A stretch of DNA of 64,000 nucleotides from Hymenobacter sp. PAMC 26628 (GCF_001562275.1 NZ_CP014304.1:1116001-1180000); one strand, 5' to 3'. Positions 32,451 through 40,988 are shown, numbered from the stretch's first letter. The notes: generated by a model not told the origin, from the letters alone. Made by a program: numbers and translations.

Positions 32451-33497
32451 GTGTACATTTCCCGCAAAAAGCCTGCGTATCCCATCACGCACGCCCTGCG
32501 GCAGTACCTGCGCGACTACGACCGCGACGCCCCGCTGCCGGTGAGCTACGCCGAGCTGCTGCGCTACAGCAACTCGTTTCCGCTGCGCGACCGGGCGGGC
32601 AAGGATACGCTCTGGCAAACGGTATTTTATGAGCCCAGCGTCCTGGTCGAGCTCAACCAGGGCCTTGTGCAGGTGTACGCGCTGCTCAAAACGGCCGGCG
32701 ACTTGTCTTTTGCCAATGACCTGCTGGCCGACCGCATCGATTACTGCCACTTCGGCAACTCACACCCGTTTCGGGTGCGCATCCTCAACCAGCTCAACGA
32801 CAACTACGACTACTTCTACGTGAAGCAGGCCGACGCCTCGCGCCTTTATGGCCTGGAGCTGGAGCACTTGCTATCGCCCAACTCGATGAACTACCTCGTC
32901 GGCAGCGGCAATACGCTCATTGAGGAGCACATTGTGGGCATTCCGGGCGATGATTTCATCCGGCTGCGCCTCAACCTTCCCCACCTCAACCAAGTGCGCA
33001 TTGCCAAGGAGTTCGTGAAGTTCAACGAGCGCTGCTTTGCCCGGCTGCTTGGCGATATGCGGGCCTACAATTACGTCATCGGCGTGACGCCTGACTTCGA
33101 GGACGAACAGTACCGGGTGCGGGCCATCGACTTCGACCAGCAGAGCTACGAGGGCCGACGGGCCATGTATGTGCCGCAGTTTTTCAAAGACAACGGCCCC
33201 GTGGTGGAGCTGTGCGCCCGCTTGCTCAAGCCCTCTACGATACACCAGTACCAAGCCGAGGAGCGCACCCTCATGGCGCGCCGCGCCCGCGCCGAGCGCT
33301 ACCGCCTCAAGGCCCTGCTCGACGTGATGCGAGGCCAGGAACTGGCGCCGCCCGATAAAGTAAACGAGCTCAAAGCGGCCCTCAACCGCCACCACCGCAC
33401 CCAGAAATTCGACTCCTGCGACTCGATGGGCGACGTGGTGCGCCTCAACCTGTGGCTGATGCTGGGCCCCCAAATGCTGGCTACTGTAATGTCTTAA
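32451..33497 (+). CDS. Unknown protein with possible divergent kinase fold
   Basis: 348 residues from a GTG start (no ATG nearby fits). No standard family was recognised. Read as a kinase-like fold, residues fall in the right order: FYVK with Lys125, then LELE (Glu136/138), EEHIVGIPGDD as a hinge, GDMRAYNYVI with Asp202 and Asn207 (Asp plus five, as in HRDxxxxN), and AIDFD with Asp227. The N-terminal ~100 residues and the Arg/Lys-rich C-terminal ~90 are outside this core. A small PH-like protein gene follows at 62 bases. The catalytic reading is inference. Confidence 0.55.
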   Translation: MYISRKKPAYPITHALRQYLRDYDRDAPLPVSYAELLRYSNSFPLRDRAGKDTLWQTVFYEPSVLVELNQGLVQVYALLKTAGDLSFANDLLADRIDYCHFGNSHPFRVRILNQLNDNYDYFYVKQADASRLYGLELEHLLSPNSMNYLVGSGNTLIEEHIVGIPGDDFIRLRLNLPHLNQVRIAKEFVKFNERCFARLLGDMRAYNYVIGVTPDFEDEQYRVRAIDFDQQSYEGRRAMYVPQFFKDNGPVVELCARLLKPSTIHQYQAEERTLMARRARAERYRLKALLDVMRGQELAPPDKVNELKAALNRHHRTQKFDSCDSMGDVVRLNLWLMLGPQMLATVMS

Positions 33498-33559
33498 GCT
33501 CGCCAGCGATACGTACTTCAACACGCGCATTTAACGGCTGCGGCCACACCACTTTAAAG

Positions 33560-33928
33560 ATGGTCAAGATTGAACAACAGGGGGATGCCGTAGTATTCAC
33601 CGTCGAGGGCTGGCACAAGCTCTGGGCGCTGCGCAGTGAATTGCGCATTCCGCAAGCCAACATCAAAGGGGCCCGGCGCGGCGCAGAAGCCTCGCACGCC
33701 TTTGGCTTGCGCATGCCAGGCACCCACGTTCCAGGTTTCCTAAAGGCGGGCACGTTCTACTTAGACGGCTTTTTTGGTGCCAAGCCTTCGTTTATTGATG
33801 TGCGGCACGACGAAAATACCATCGTAGTGGACCTGGCCGACGAGCAGTTCAACCGCCTCATCATTGAGGTAGAAGACCCCGATACGGCCTTGGCCCTGCT
33901 CACCCGCTTGGCTACCCCGGCCAGTTAA
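33560..33928 (+). CDS. Small PH-like protein of unknown function
   Basis: 122 residues from ATG 33560, cytoplasmic. VVFTVEGWHKLWALRSELRIP, then RMPGTHVPGFLKAGTFY and ENTIVVDLADEQFNRLIIEVEDP, match a widespread small bacterial protein with a predicted bacterial PH-like beta fold. Function is not known. It follows the kinase-like gene at 62 bases and may be co-transcribed. Its stop codon lies inside a long terminator hairpin. Confidence 0.65.
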   Translation: MVKIEQQGDAVVFTVEGWHKLWALRSELRIPQANIKGARRGAEASHAFGLRMPGTHVPGFLKAGTFYLDGFFGAKPSFIDVRHDENTIVVDLADEQFNRLIIEVEDPDTALALLTRLATPAS

Positions 33929-33983
33929 AACCACAAAGGCAGTTGCCCCGTCCTGGGGCAACTGCCTTTGTGGTTTTAGCTGG
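33921..33983 (+). terminator. 29-bp hairpin terminator overlapping a stop codon
   Basis: 33921-33949 pairs with 33955-33983 over 29 positions (one G-T) around GTCCT; the TAA stop of the PH-like gene is within the 5' arm. The stem contains AAAACCACAAAGGCAG and its complement, giving A and T tracts inside the stem rather than a terminal T run. Confidence 0.75.
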
Positions 33984-34087
33984 TTGGAAAATTACGCCAG
34001 AGCGCCGGATGAAGCCGGTCGAAACCTGACGCTCTAGCGCTATTTCTACCAAGCATCGAATCAACTCAACTGGCAAACGTAGCCGAG

Positions 34088-34312
34088 CTACGCCTTGGGC
34101 GCGGGCAAGTCAAACGCCGTGGCGTCGTGCTCGAAGTGGCCCTTGTGCGAGCCGTCGCAGAACGGCTTTTGGCTGGAGAGGCCGCAGCGACAGATGCTGA
34201 TGCGCTGGCGGCCGCCGAGGCCATAGGGCTGGCCCTGGGCGTCAACGAGTTCAAAATCTTCGCCTTCTACGCGCAGCGAGCCGTTGGAAAGTACCGTGAG
34301 TTTGGTGGCCAT
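34088..34312 (-). CDS. CDGSH iron-sulfur domain protein
   Basis: 74 residues. The single CDGSH motif reads CRCG...KPFCDGSHKG, giving three Cys and one His that hold a labile [2Fe-2S] cluster as in mitoNEET. Bacterial single-motif forms act in electron transfer or iron-sulfur handling; the exact role is unknown. The N-terminus is a short beta segment. It ends tail-to-tail with the preceding unit and lies 46 bases downstream of the GNAT gene on the same strand. Confidence 0.92.
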   Translation of the reverse strand: MATKLTVLSNGSLRVEGEDFELVDAQGQPYGLGGRQRISICRCGLSSQKPFCDGSHKGHFEHDATAFDLPAPKA

Positions 34313-34358
34313 GAAATGATTTAAAAATGCGGGTGAATGATGAGAAAAAAGGCCATTG

Positions 34359-34895
34359 CTACAGCGTTTTACGCATAATGTAGTCGTTCATAAAGTACGG
34401 CCCGATGGGCACGTCTTCTTCGCGCTGCTGCACGAAGCCGCGCCGCTCGTAGAAGCTGAGGGCGGGGTTGTAGCGGTTCACGTTCAGGTCGAGGGTGTGG
34501 CCCCCGGCGCGGCGCACGGCTTCCTCCACGGCTTCGATGAGGTGCAAGCCCAGGCCCTGGCCCTGCTGCGTGGGCAGCACGTAGATTTTGTGAAGCTTGT
34601 ATTCGGTGGGCACAGCTTCGGCCGGGGCCCCCTCAGCGGGCGGCTGGGGCCCAAAAGAGGCAAAACCGGCCGGCTGCCCGTCCACGTGCGCCAGCAGAAA
34701 CGTGTGGTGCTGCTCGACCATCTGCCGCTTGAGGGCAGCGGGCGTGTAGATGACGCGGTACATGTACTCTATCTGCTCGCGCGAGAGGATAAAGCGGTAA
34801 GTGGGCTCCCAGGTACCCTCGGCCAGCTGGATAATGGCGGGAATGTCGCGGAGGGTAGCGGGTACGATGCGCGGCGGCGCGGGCGGGGTATGCAT
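34359..34895 (-). CDS. GNAT-family N-acetyltransferase
   Basis: 178 residues from ATG 34895. The GNAT core is visible: VPATLRDIPAIIQLAE as beta1/alpha1, LHKIYVLPTQQGQGLGLHLIEA as the acetyl-CoA motif A (QGQGLG pyrophosphate loop), then NRYNPALSFYERRGF as motif B. The substrate is unknown. It probably forms a short unit with the CDGSH gene downstream. Confidence 0.9.
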   Translation of the reverse strand: MHTPPAPPRIVPATLRDIPAIIQLAEGTWEPTYRFILSREQIEYMYRVIYTPAALKRQMVEQHHTFLLAHVDGQPAGFASFGPQPPAEGAPAEAVPTEYKLHKIYVLPTQQGQGLGLHLIEAVEEAVRRAGGHTLDLNVNRYNPALSFYERRGFVQQREEDVPIGPYFMNDYIMRKTL

Positions 34896-35021
34896 AACAG
34901 TACGGCGGAGCAAAACGCAAAATTGGGGCGAAAAAAAGCAAAAACTGCCCGCTTTTTGTACGAGATGGCCGGTTCCAACGTTCACCGGGCCCGGCGTCCC
35001 TTTCACAGCGCCGCTTTTCTT

Positions 35022-35465
35022 ATGCCACATTCGCTGAAACTGACCCTGCCCTTGGCCGCGCTGCTGCTGGCCGCCGGGGCCCCCGCCCGCGCCCAAATTG
35101 CCAACGTACCCGATAGCCTGCGCCGCGCCGGCGAGCTGGTGGGCAGCCGCCCCAGTGCCCGCCGCCCGGCCGGAGCCCGGGCCCGCCCCGCGGCCGCCGC
35201 CACTGCTACCGATCCGTCCCGTGCCAGCGCCGCCGACTTGCCCGGCCTCTACGAGCGCTTCATCGAAACGTGCCAGGAGCAGCGCCGCAGCTGGAGCGAA
35301 AACGATTGGGACGCCGCCGCCAATGCCTTGGCGCGCCTCAACCAGCGCTACGACCAAGTGCGCACATCGCTGCCGCTCCAGGACCGACTAAATATCCGCT
35401 CGGCTCAGGCTGAGTTCCACACCTTGCAGGGAGCCCGCAGGGTGAAAAATAGCCTCGCAAACTAA
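35022..35465 (+). CDS. Small exported helical protein of unknown function
   Basis: 147 residues from ATG 35022, with a signal peptide ending RAQ. A disordered Ala/Arg/Pro segment (40-70) is followed by a helical region: LPGLYERFIETCQEQRRSW, DWDAAANALARLNQRYDQVR and LQDRLNIRSAQAEFHTLQGARR. The pattern resembles small helical periplasmic proteins of Bacteroidota (DUF6565-like, not certain). Its TAA stop overlaps the stop of the convergent gene by two bases. Confidence 0.6.
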   Translation: MPHSLKLTLPLAALLLAAGAPARAQIANVPDSLRRAGELVGSRPSARRPAGARARPAAAATATDPSRASAADLPGLYERFIETCQEQRRSWSENDWDAAANALARLNQRYDQVRTSLPLQDRLNIRSAQAEFHTLQGARRVKNSLAN

Positions 35466-35914
35466 GCTGGTAGCGCGCTTTTGGGCTGGCCTGGGTGGCA
35501 CAGCCAGGCCAGGGCCTCGTGGCTGCTGCCACACAGCTCGACGGGCAAGTTGCCGTGCACGCTCTGCAAAAACGCTTCGCCGTCATGGTGGCCCGGCAAA
35601 TCAGCCGGGCACACGTAGCTTACGGCTTGCAGGCCAGTGGCCAACGCCGCAGGCAGCCACTTGAGCGCCAACCACGGCAGGGCATCGGCCCACTCGCCGG
35701 TGGTGTGGCTGCGGTCGAGCAGCAGGCGGCGCGGGGCCAGCTGTTGCTGCCACGTCAGCACGTTGCGGAACCCCTCCACCACCGCGGCGGCAGTGAGGTA
35801 GCCGTGCCAACGCACGTAAAGCAGGGCGTCGGACGGGCAGTGGTAGTACTCGGCCACCAACGCGCCGCGGCCGTCGACCAGCTTGTGCAACAAAACGAAG
35901 GGAGCGGGCTGCAT
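35462..35914 (-). CDS. STAS/SpoIIAA-like small protein, function unknown
   Basis: 150 residues from ATG 35914 (an in-frame ATG at 35977 would add 21 poorly conserved-looking residues). The pattern VAEYYHCPSDALLYVRWHGYLTAAAVVEGF then APRRLLLDRSHTTGEW suggests a STAS/SpoIIAA-like alpha/beta fold of a kind common in Hymenobacter and relatives. No catalytic motif was found. It converges on the preceding gene with overlapping stops. Confidence 0.55.
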   Translation of the reverse strand: MQPAPFVLLHKLVDGRGALVAEYYHCPSDALLYVRWHGYLTAAAVVEGFRNVLTWQQQLAPRRLLLDRSHTTGEWADALPWLALKWLPAALATGLQAVSYVCPADLPGHHDGEAFLQSVHGNLPVELCGSSHEALAWLCHPGQPKSALPA

Positions 35915-36066
35915 GGAGGGGGTGGGCAGGGAAAAAACCGGTGCCGCCACACCAGTTCTATGCGAGTGGTTGTGCATCGAAGAACAATACGTATAAATAT
36001 AAATATTATTGGTCGAATTGTTCGGGGCTGGCGCTGCTGGACTTCGGGCGGGCGCGGGCCCCGGCC

Positions 36067-36074
36067 TACCTTTG
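36067..36074 (+). promoter_or_regulatory. -7 element of the deoxynucleoside kinase gene
   Basis: TACCTTTG is an exact TAnnTTTG, 40 bases before the ATG. The best -33 candidate is TTCG 20 bases upstream, one base off TTTG. Confidence 0.5.
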
Positions 36075-36114
36075 GGGTTCGCAATTTTTGCCCAAATTAT
36101 CAGCGCAAGCACGT

Positions 36115-36735
36115 ATGCACATTGCCATCGTCGGCAACATTGGGGCCGGCAAAACCACCCTGGCCCACAAGCTGGCCCACCATTTTCGCTGGGAAGTGTT
36201 CCTGGAGGACGTGGACGACAACCCGTACCTCAAGGATTTTTACCACGACATGCCGCGGTGGGCCTTCCACTTGCAGGTGTATTTTCTGAATGGGCGCTTC
36301 CGCCAAACCCAGCGCATCAAGGCGCTTACCAAGGCCGGCAAGGGCGTGGTGCAGGACCGCACCATCTACGAAGACGCCCACATCTTCGCCGCCAACCTGC
36401 ACGAGTCGGACCTGCTCTCGACGCGCGACTATGACAACTACCGCGGCCTGTTCGAGTCGATGGTCAACCTCGTAGAGCCGCCCGATTTGCTGCTCTATTT
36501 GCGCGCCGACTTGTCAAAACTGATTCGTCAGATTGAGCAGCGCGGGCGCGACTACGAGAACAGCATTAGCATCGAGTACCTCAAAAACCTCAACGAGCAC
36601 TACGAGAAGTGGATTGCCAGCTACACCGGCCGCCTGCTCATCGTGGACGTGAGCGAGCTGGATTACATGCGCAACCCCGAAGACCTGGGTACCATCATCG
36701 AGCGCATCAACGCCACGCTCTTCGGCCTGTTTTAG
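36115..36735 (+). CDS. Deoxynucleoside kinase (deoxyadenosine/deoxyguanosine type)
   Basis: 206 residues from ATG 36115. The P-loop GNIGAGKTT is at residues 7-15. FLEDVDDNPYLKDFY contains the Glu used for deoxynucleoside binding, and QDRTIYEDAHIF is the DRS-like motif. A lid region of Arg follows (SKLIRQIEQRGRDYE). It phosphorylates deoxynucleosides for salvage. The specificity cannot be fixed from sequence. The TAG stop is followed directly by GGCCCC. Confidence 0.9.
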   Translation: MHIAIVGNIGAGKTTLAHKLAHHFRWEVFLEDVDDNPYLKDFYHDMPRWAFHLQVYFLNGRFRQTQRIKALTKAGKGVVQDRTIYEDAHIFAANLHESDLLSTRDYDNYRGLFESMVNLVEPPDLLLYLRADLSKLIRQIEQRGRDYENSISIEYLKNLNEHYEKWIASYTGRLLIVDVSELDYMRNPEDLGTIIERINATLFGLF

Positions 36736-36767
36736 GGCCCCGGCGCCGTCTGGGGCCCCCTGATGTG

Positions 36768-36854
36768 TAGAGACGCGACACTTGGCGTCTCAATCGCTGC
36801 CCGGTTTGTTAATAGCACCGTTCAACGATTGAGACGCGAAGTGTCGCGTCTCTA
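36768..36854. repeat. Inverted repeat, GTAGAGACGCGACAC family
   Basis: TAGAGACGCGACACTT (from 36768) and its complement near 36839-36854 bound arms of 29 bases with a single mismatch and a 29-base loop. Only one copy of this type was seen in the window. It lies between convergent genes. Confidence 0.88.
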
Positions 36855-36860
36855 CGGCGT

Positions 36861-37541
36861 TTAGCCGTTTGGTTCCAAGGCTTCGTTGAAAAAATCGACC
36901 AGTGGGCGGGCCGCCGCGATGGCGGCCACGGCCAACGCCACAAAGCTGGGGCCCTGGGCCACTTCCTCGTCGGTAAACGTGCGCACTGCGCCGAAGCTCT
37001 TGAGCTTCAGCCAGCCCAGGTCGGGGTGGTCGGCGGGGTAGCCTTTGGGCGGGCGCACCAGTTGCTCGCCGTCGGTGGTGAGGCCGGCGGGGAAATGGCG
37101 CAGCAGCGCCGGCGCCTGCCGCTGGCGGTGGAATTCGTCGGCGTTGTAGTGGATTTCCTGGCGCAGGGCCCCCAGCAGCGCCGGCGTGGTGTGGTAGAAG
37201 CCCACCCGCAACGACGATTTGCCATCTGGCTGCACGCCCAGGTAGTAGCCGGCGCGCGCCGCGTGGCGGCCGCCGTGCAACAGGCCCGCGCCCATGCGCC
37301 GCTTGTAAGGCTCGGGGTCGCGGTGGCCGCGGTCGTTTTTGTGCAGCCGAAACATGGCCTCGGTGGGGGTGAGGCCGGCCAGCGACGGGTCAGTTTTGGC
37401 TACTTCGGCCAGCACCTGGCCGATGAGCTCGGCGAAGGCGGCGCGGGCCCGCTGGTAGTCGGGGCGGTGCTCGGCCATCCAGGGCGTGTTGTTGTTGGCC
37501 GCCAGGCGGCGCAGGAAATCGAGCAGGTAGGCGAGGTCCAT
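36861..37541 (-). CDS. DUF2461 (TIGR02453) family protein
   Basis: 226 residues. The N-terminus LLDFLRRLAANNNTPWMAEHRPDY and the segments MFRLHKNDRGHRDPEPYKRRMGA and AGYYLGVQPDGKSSLRVGFY are the DUF2461 hallmarks. The family is widespread and its function is unknown. It is a single gene flanked on both sides by unrelated palindromic elements. Confidence 0.9.
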   Translation of the reverse strand: MDLAYLLDFLRRLAANNNTPWMAEHRPDYQRARAAFAELIGQVLAEVAKTDPSLAGLTPTEAMFRLHKNDRGHRDPEPYKRRMGAGLLHGGRHAARAGYYLGVQPDGKSSLRVGFYHTTPALLGALRQEIHYNADEFHRQRQAPALLRHFPAGLTTDGEQLVRPPKGYPADHPDLGWLKLKSFGAVRTFTDEEVAQGPSFVALAVAAIAAARPLVDFFNEALEPNG

Positions 37542-37574
37542 TGGGTTTTAGCCAGTAGTTGTTTGAATTAATAA

Positions 37575-37682
37575 GGCGGTCATGCTGAGCTTGTCGAAGC
37601 ATCTCTCCCGCTGACTAACTCATTGATTACTGGTGGGGTAGAGATGCTTCGACTGCCCGGACGCCAGATGAGCATGGCCGCC
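37575..37682. repeat. Palindromic element B (CATGCTGAGC...GAAGCATC family)
   Basis: The left arm GGCGGTCATGCTGAGC continues TTGTCGAAGCATCTCT. The right arm starts AGAGATGCTTCGACTG and ends GAGCATGGCCGCC. The right arm carries an extra CCCGGACGCCAGAT block, so the arms are unequal. It is one of four related elements in the window, all intergenic. Confidence 0.85.
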
Positions 37683-37720
37683 TTTCGTAATCAACTTTAT
37701 TTTTATTAAAGCCAATAAAC

Positions 37721-38548
37721 TTACCGGCGGCTGAGCACCGTTACGGCGTCGCCCACGCGCAGGTGGCCGCGGCCGGGGCCCGTCACGTTCTGGCCGAACA
37801 ACACCTTGCTGCCGGTGCTGCGGTAAGCGGCCAGCGTGCGCAGCGGCTCGCCCTGTGGGGTTTTGGTGGCGGTTTGCTGGTCGATGGTCGTCAGCACGCA
37901 GCGGGCGCAGCCCTTCACGGCCCGAAACGGCACGTCGCCCACGCGGAACTCGGCCCACTGGTCGTCGTCGTAGGCGGGGCCCCCGCTGAACACCAGGCTG
38001 GGCCGGAAGCGGTTCATGGGCACGGGCGTGGGCAGGCGCTGATTGAGGTCGGCCAGGGCGGCTTCGCCGATGAGCAGGAACGGGTAGGCGTCGGCGAAGC
38101 TCACGAGTTGGCCCTCGGGGTTGCGCGCGGGCTCCACGTCGCGCCGCACCATGTCGGACATGTACACGAGCCGGATTTCGCGGTCCAGGGCCCGGCTCAG
38201 CCAAGCATCGGCCACCGCATCGCCCCGCCAGGCCCACACCAAGTCGTCCCAGATGGTGACGAACAGCGTGCGCTCGGGCGTGGCCTCGAACGGAATGTAG
38301 AGCGGTAGCAGCTCGGGGCGCTGGCGGTGCGTGAGCAGCCAGCCGTTGTGGGCCGGGGCCACGGCCAGCAGGGCCAGCTCGGGGTGCTGGCGCTGGGTGA
38401 GGAACTGGTTTTTTGCGTCTACCAGCAGCCAGCGGCGGTCGTGGCGCAGGCCCCGGGGCGTCACGTCGGCCTCGGCCACGGCCACGCCGCCGAGCGACTT
38501 GATGGGGTAAATCAGGAGTTGCGAAAGCGTGAGGATGGCGTCGGGCAT
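37721..38548 (-). CDS. MOSC-domain protein (YcbX/mARC type)
   Basis: 275 residues. The N-terminal beta-barrel domain (LSQLLIYPIKSLGGVAVAEADVTPRGLRHDRRWLL) is followed by a MOSC domain. The latter has NRFRPSLVF and GCARCVLTTIDQQTATK, the Cys in the last motif being the expected molybdenum ligand. Relatives reduce N-hydroxylated compounds using molybdenum cofactor. The gene has an exact -7 box five bases before its ATG, so its mRNA may be leaderless. It shares the cofactor with paoABC 31 kb away. Confidence 0.9.
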   Translation of the reverse strand: MPDAILTLSQLLIYPIKSLGGVAVAEADVTPRGLRHDRRWLLVDAKNQFLTQRQHPELALLAVAPAHNGWLLTHRQRPELLPLYIPFEATPERTLFVTIWDDLVWAWRGDAVADAWLSRALDREIRLVYMSDMVRRDVEPARNPEGQLVSFADAYPFLLIGEAALADLNQRLPTPVPMNRFRPSLVFSGGPAYDDDQWAEFRVGDVPFRAVKGCARCVLTTIDQQTATKTPQGEPLRTLAAYRSTGSKVLFGQNVTGPGRGHLRVGDAVTVLSRR

Positions 38549-38552
38549 GGCG

Positions 38553-38586
38553 CAAAATTAGGCGGCGGGCCGCGTTGGGGCCCAAA
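38553..38586 (-). promoter_or_regulatory. Promoter of the MOSC gene
   Basis: On the minus strand TTTG, a 22-base spacer and TAATTTTG precede the ATG by 4-5 bases; transcription would start at or next to the start codon. Confidence 0.6.
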
Positions 38587-38635
38587 GGTGCAGGCTAGGC
38601 AGGCCGTGCCGATTGCTGTGCGCCCAAGATCTTTT

Positions 38636-39118
38636 CTATTTAAACCGGCGGTTGTACGCCTCTACCGCTTTGTCAAAGTGGTTGTTGGCCGTTGCTAAAA
38701 CGATGGACCCGAAAAATGCCCCGAGCGAAATCGAAAAAGGCAGCGGGGCTTTGCTGAACGGAGAGCCGGGACTGTTTCGCTGCTTGTCCGATTGGGTGCC
38801 GCCCACGATGGTGGCCGCCACAAAGACGGGCAATAGGGCAATGGCCCACCGACGTTGCCTGCGGCCCTTGCGCAGTTCCTCAGCAGACTTTGGATAGGAC
38901 TTCAGTATGGCTTTCAGCGTCGCGTTCGTGAGCGGTTCGTTGTTGATGGTGTACAGCAAATGGGAATACCGGCCGTTTTGAAGGACAGCTACTTTAATGG
39001 CACTGTCTCTTCTCACGGCAGTGTCGGGCCCCTGGGCCTGCGTCAAAAAAGGACACAGCAGGGCGAATAGAAAAAATAATTTTTCAGGGAGTTTCGCTAA
39101 ACGCATTAACTTATTCAT
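38636..39118 (-). CDS. Small membrane protein of unknown function
   Basis: 160 residues. A signal peptide or first helix (KLFFLFALLCPFLTQAQ) is followed by a ~60-residue polar part (VAVLQNGRYSHLLYTINNEPLTNATLKAILKSYP). Then come a basic RKGRRQRRW stretch and two hydrophobic segments (IALLPVFVAATIVGG and ISLGAFFGSIVLATANN). The layout recurs in Bacteroidota small membrane proteins, but no family name is known to me. ATG 39118 was used; ATG 39106 is equally possible. Confidence 0.6.
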   Translation of the reverse strand: MNKLMRLAKLPEKLFFLFALLCPFLTQAQGPDTAVRRDSAIKVAVLQNGRYSHLLYTINNEPLTNATLKAILKSYPKSAEELRKGRRQRRWAIALLPVFVAATIVGGTQSDKQRNSPGSPFSKAPLPFSISLGAFFGSIVLATANNHFDKAVEAYNRRFK

Positions 39119-39230
39119 GCGGGCTGCTGTGCAGTCCGGGCAGCGCAGCGGAGTTGCTGCGCTGCCGGTGCACCAGCTGGCACCTAAATAAGCGCGGCAG
39201 TCTGACGAATTCCTGAATAACTACTAATAC

Positions 39231-40988
39231 TTATTTCGCCACTGTCTCGGCCAGCTTGATGGCCTCGTACAAATCGACTACGCCGCCAGTGATGGAGAGC
39301 GTGGTGAAGTCGGCCTTTTTCTCGGTGCCGGGCACGCGCACCAGCGTGTGGTGCACCTGGGCCGAGCGCCGGATGATGTCCTTCAGCTGCACGGCCGTGA
39401 GGGTGGGGAAGTACGACTTGAGGACCGCCGCCACGCCGGCCGTCACGGGCGAGGCCATGCTGGTGCCGCTTTCCATGCCGTAGGTGTTGCCGGGCAGCGT
39501 GCTGTAGATGGCCACGCCGGGCGCGAACACATCCACTTGCTTTTTGCCGTAGTTCGAGAACTCGGCGGGCAGGCTGGCGTCGTCCTTCGCGCTGCTGGCG
39601 CCCACCGTGAGCAGGTTGGGGAAGGGCTGGCCGGCGAGGGTGAGGGCGGCCGGGTAGTGGTTGCTCACGTCGAGGTTGTCGTTCTCGTTGCCCGCGGCGT
39701 GCACCAGCAGCACGTCGTGCGCGGCGGCGTACTTAAAGGCGGCTTCCACGGCCGGGCGCTGGGGCGAAAACTCCTTGCCGAAGCTCATGTTGATGACCTT
39801 CGCCCCGTTGTCGACGGCGTAGCGGATGCCGTTGGCCACGTCCTTGTCGCGCTCGTCGCCGTTGGGTACGGCCCGCACCGTCATGATGCGCACCAGGGGC
39901 CCCGCCACGCCCTGCACGCCGAGGTTGTTGTCGCGCACGGCGGCGATGATGCCCGACACGTGGGTGCCGTGCAGCGGGTCGGGCCCGTGCAGGTCGTTGT
40001 TGCCGTAGTTGCGCTGGTTCACGTCGTCGGGGTTGTCCTTCACGATTTCGGCCCGCGGGTTAAACTTCAGGTTCAGCGAGTTGTCGAGCAGGTTACGCTC
40101 CTCTTTGGCGCCGCTTTCCAGCTCTTTTTCCAAGGCGTCGGTGTCGGCCAGGCCCATCTGGCGCAGGTTCTGGTCGAGGGCCCGGCTGAGGTTGCGCATG
40201 TTCTCGTTGCTGGCCTGGGCCTTGCGCAGCGTGGCCGTGTCGAGGCGCTCCACGTTGAGGTCTTTTTTCAGGGCCCCCACCATCATTTTCAGCGGGCCGG
40301 CCATGTCCTCCACTTGGGCGGCGCGGTCGGTTTCCTGCTTGGTGCGGGCGGTGAAGGCCTTTTCGGCCTTGGTGTACAGGTCAAACTCGGCGCGCTGGGC
40401 CACTGGAATGGCCGTGCGCACCTTGCCTTTGAAGCGCGGCCGGTACTTGGCCACGATGCGCGTCACCTCCAGCGATTCGTCGCCTACGCTGCGGCCGTCG
40501 GCCCCGCCCAGGAAGTTCCAACCGTGCACGTCGTCGATGTAGCCGTTCTTGTCGTCGTCGATGCCGTTGCCGGGAATCTCCTTCGGGTTGGTCCACAGAA
40601 TGCGCTTTAAATCGACGTGGGCCGTGTCGATGCCGCCGTCAATCACGGCCACAATCACGGGGGTGGGCACGCGGTTTTTCAGCAGCTCGGCGTAGGCACG
40701 GGTGTCGCCCACGCCGGGTACGCCGTCGAGCTTGGGGTCTTTGAGGTACCATTGGGCGGCGGCGGCTTCGGTGGCCGTGGGCCCCGCGGGGGCCCCGGCG
40801 GCGGGCGGGGGCGTGGCGGGCGGGGCCATAGCGGCCGGTGCCTCCGGGGTGGGCGCAACCATCGCGCCGGTGGCGGTGGCCGGGCCCGGGTTGCCCCGAG
40901 CGGTGGTGGTGGGGACGGCCCGGGTGCAGCCGGAGAAGGCCAGGGCAGCCAGGGCAAACGCCCAGGGGCGGAAGGTGAAAACAGTCAT
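39231..40988 (-). CDS. S8-family subtilisin-like serine protease, lipoprotein
   Basis: 585 residues from ATG 40988. The lipobox is FSGC and is followed by ~60 residues of Ala/Pro/Thr linker. The triad is Asp117 (VAVIDGGID), His340 (LHGTHVSG) and Ser510 (GTSMASP). A helical insert of ~170 residues separates the Asp and His strands, a common arrangement in Bacteroidota subtilases. It is envelope-anchored, degrading proteins outside the inner membrane. It is divergent from the PIG-L gene. Confidence 0.93.
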   Translation of the reverse strand: MTVFTFRPWAFALAALAFSGCTRAVPTTTARGNPGPATATGAMVAPTPEAPAAMAPPATPPPAAGAPAGPTATEAAAAQWYLKDPKLDGVPGVGDTRAYAELLKNRVPTPVIVAVIDGGIDTAHVDLKRILWTNPKEIPGNGIDDDKNGYIDDVHGWNFLGGADGRSVGDESLEVTRIVAKYRPRFKGKVRTAIPVAQRAEFDLYTKAEKAFTARTKQETDRAAQVEDMAGPLKMMVGALKKDLNVERLDTATLRKAQASNENMRNLSRALDQNLRQMGLADTDALEKELESGAKEERNLLDNSLNLKFNPRAEIVKDNPDDVNQRNYGNNDLHGPDPLHGTHVSGIIAAVRDNNLGVQGVAGPLVRIMTVRAVPNGDERDKDVANGIRYAVDNGAKVINMSFGKEFSPQRPAVEAAFKYAAAHDVLLVHAAGNENDNLDVSNHYPAALTLAGQPFPNLLTVGASSAKDDASLPAEFSNYGKKQVDVFAPGVAIYSTLPGNTYGMESGTSMASPVTAGVAAVLKSYFPTLTAVQLKDIIRRSAQVHHTLVRVPGTEKKADFTTLSITGGVVDLYEAIKLAETVAK

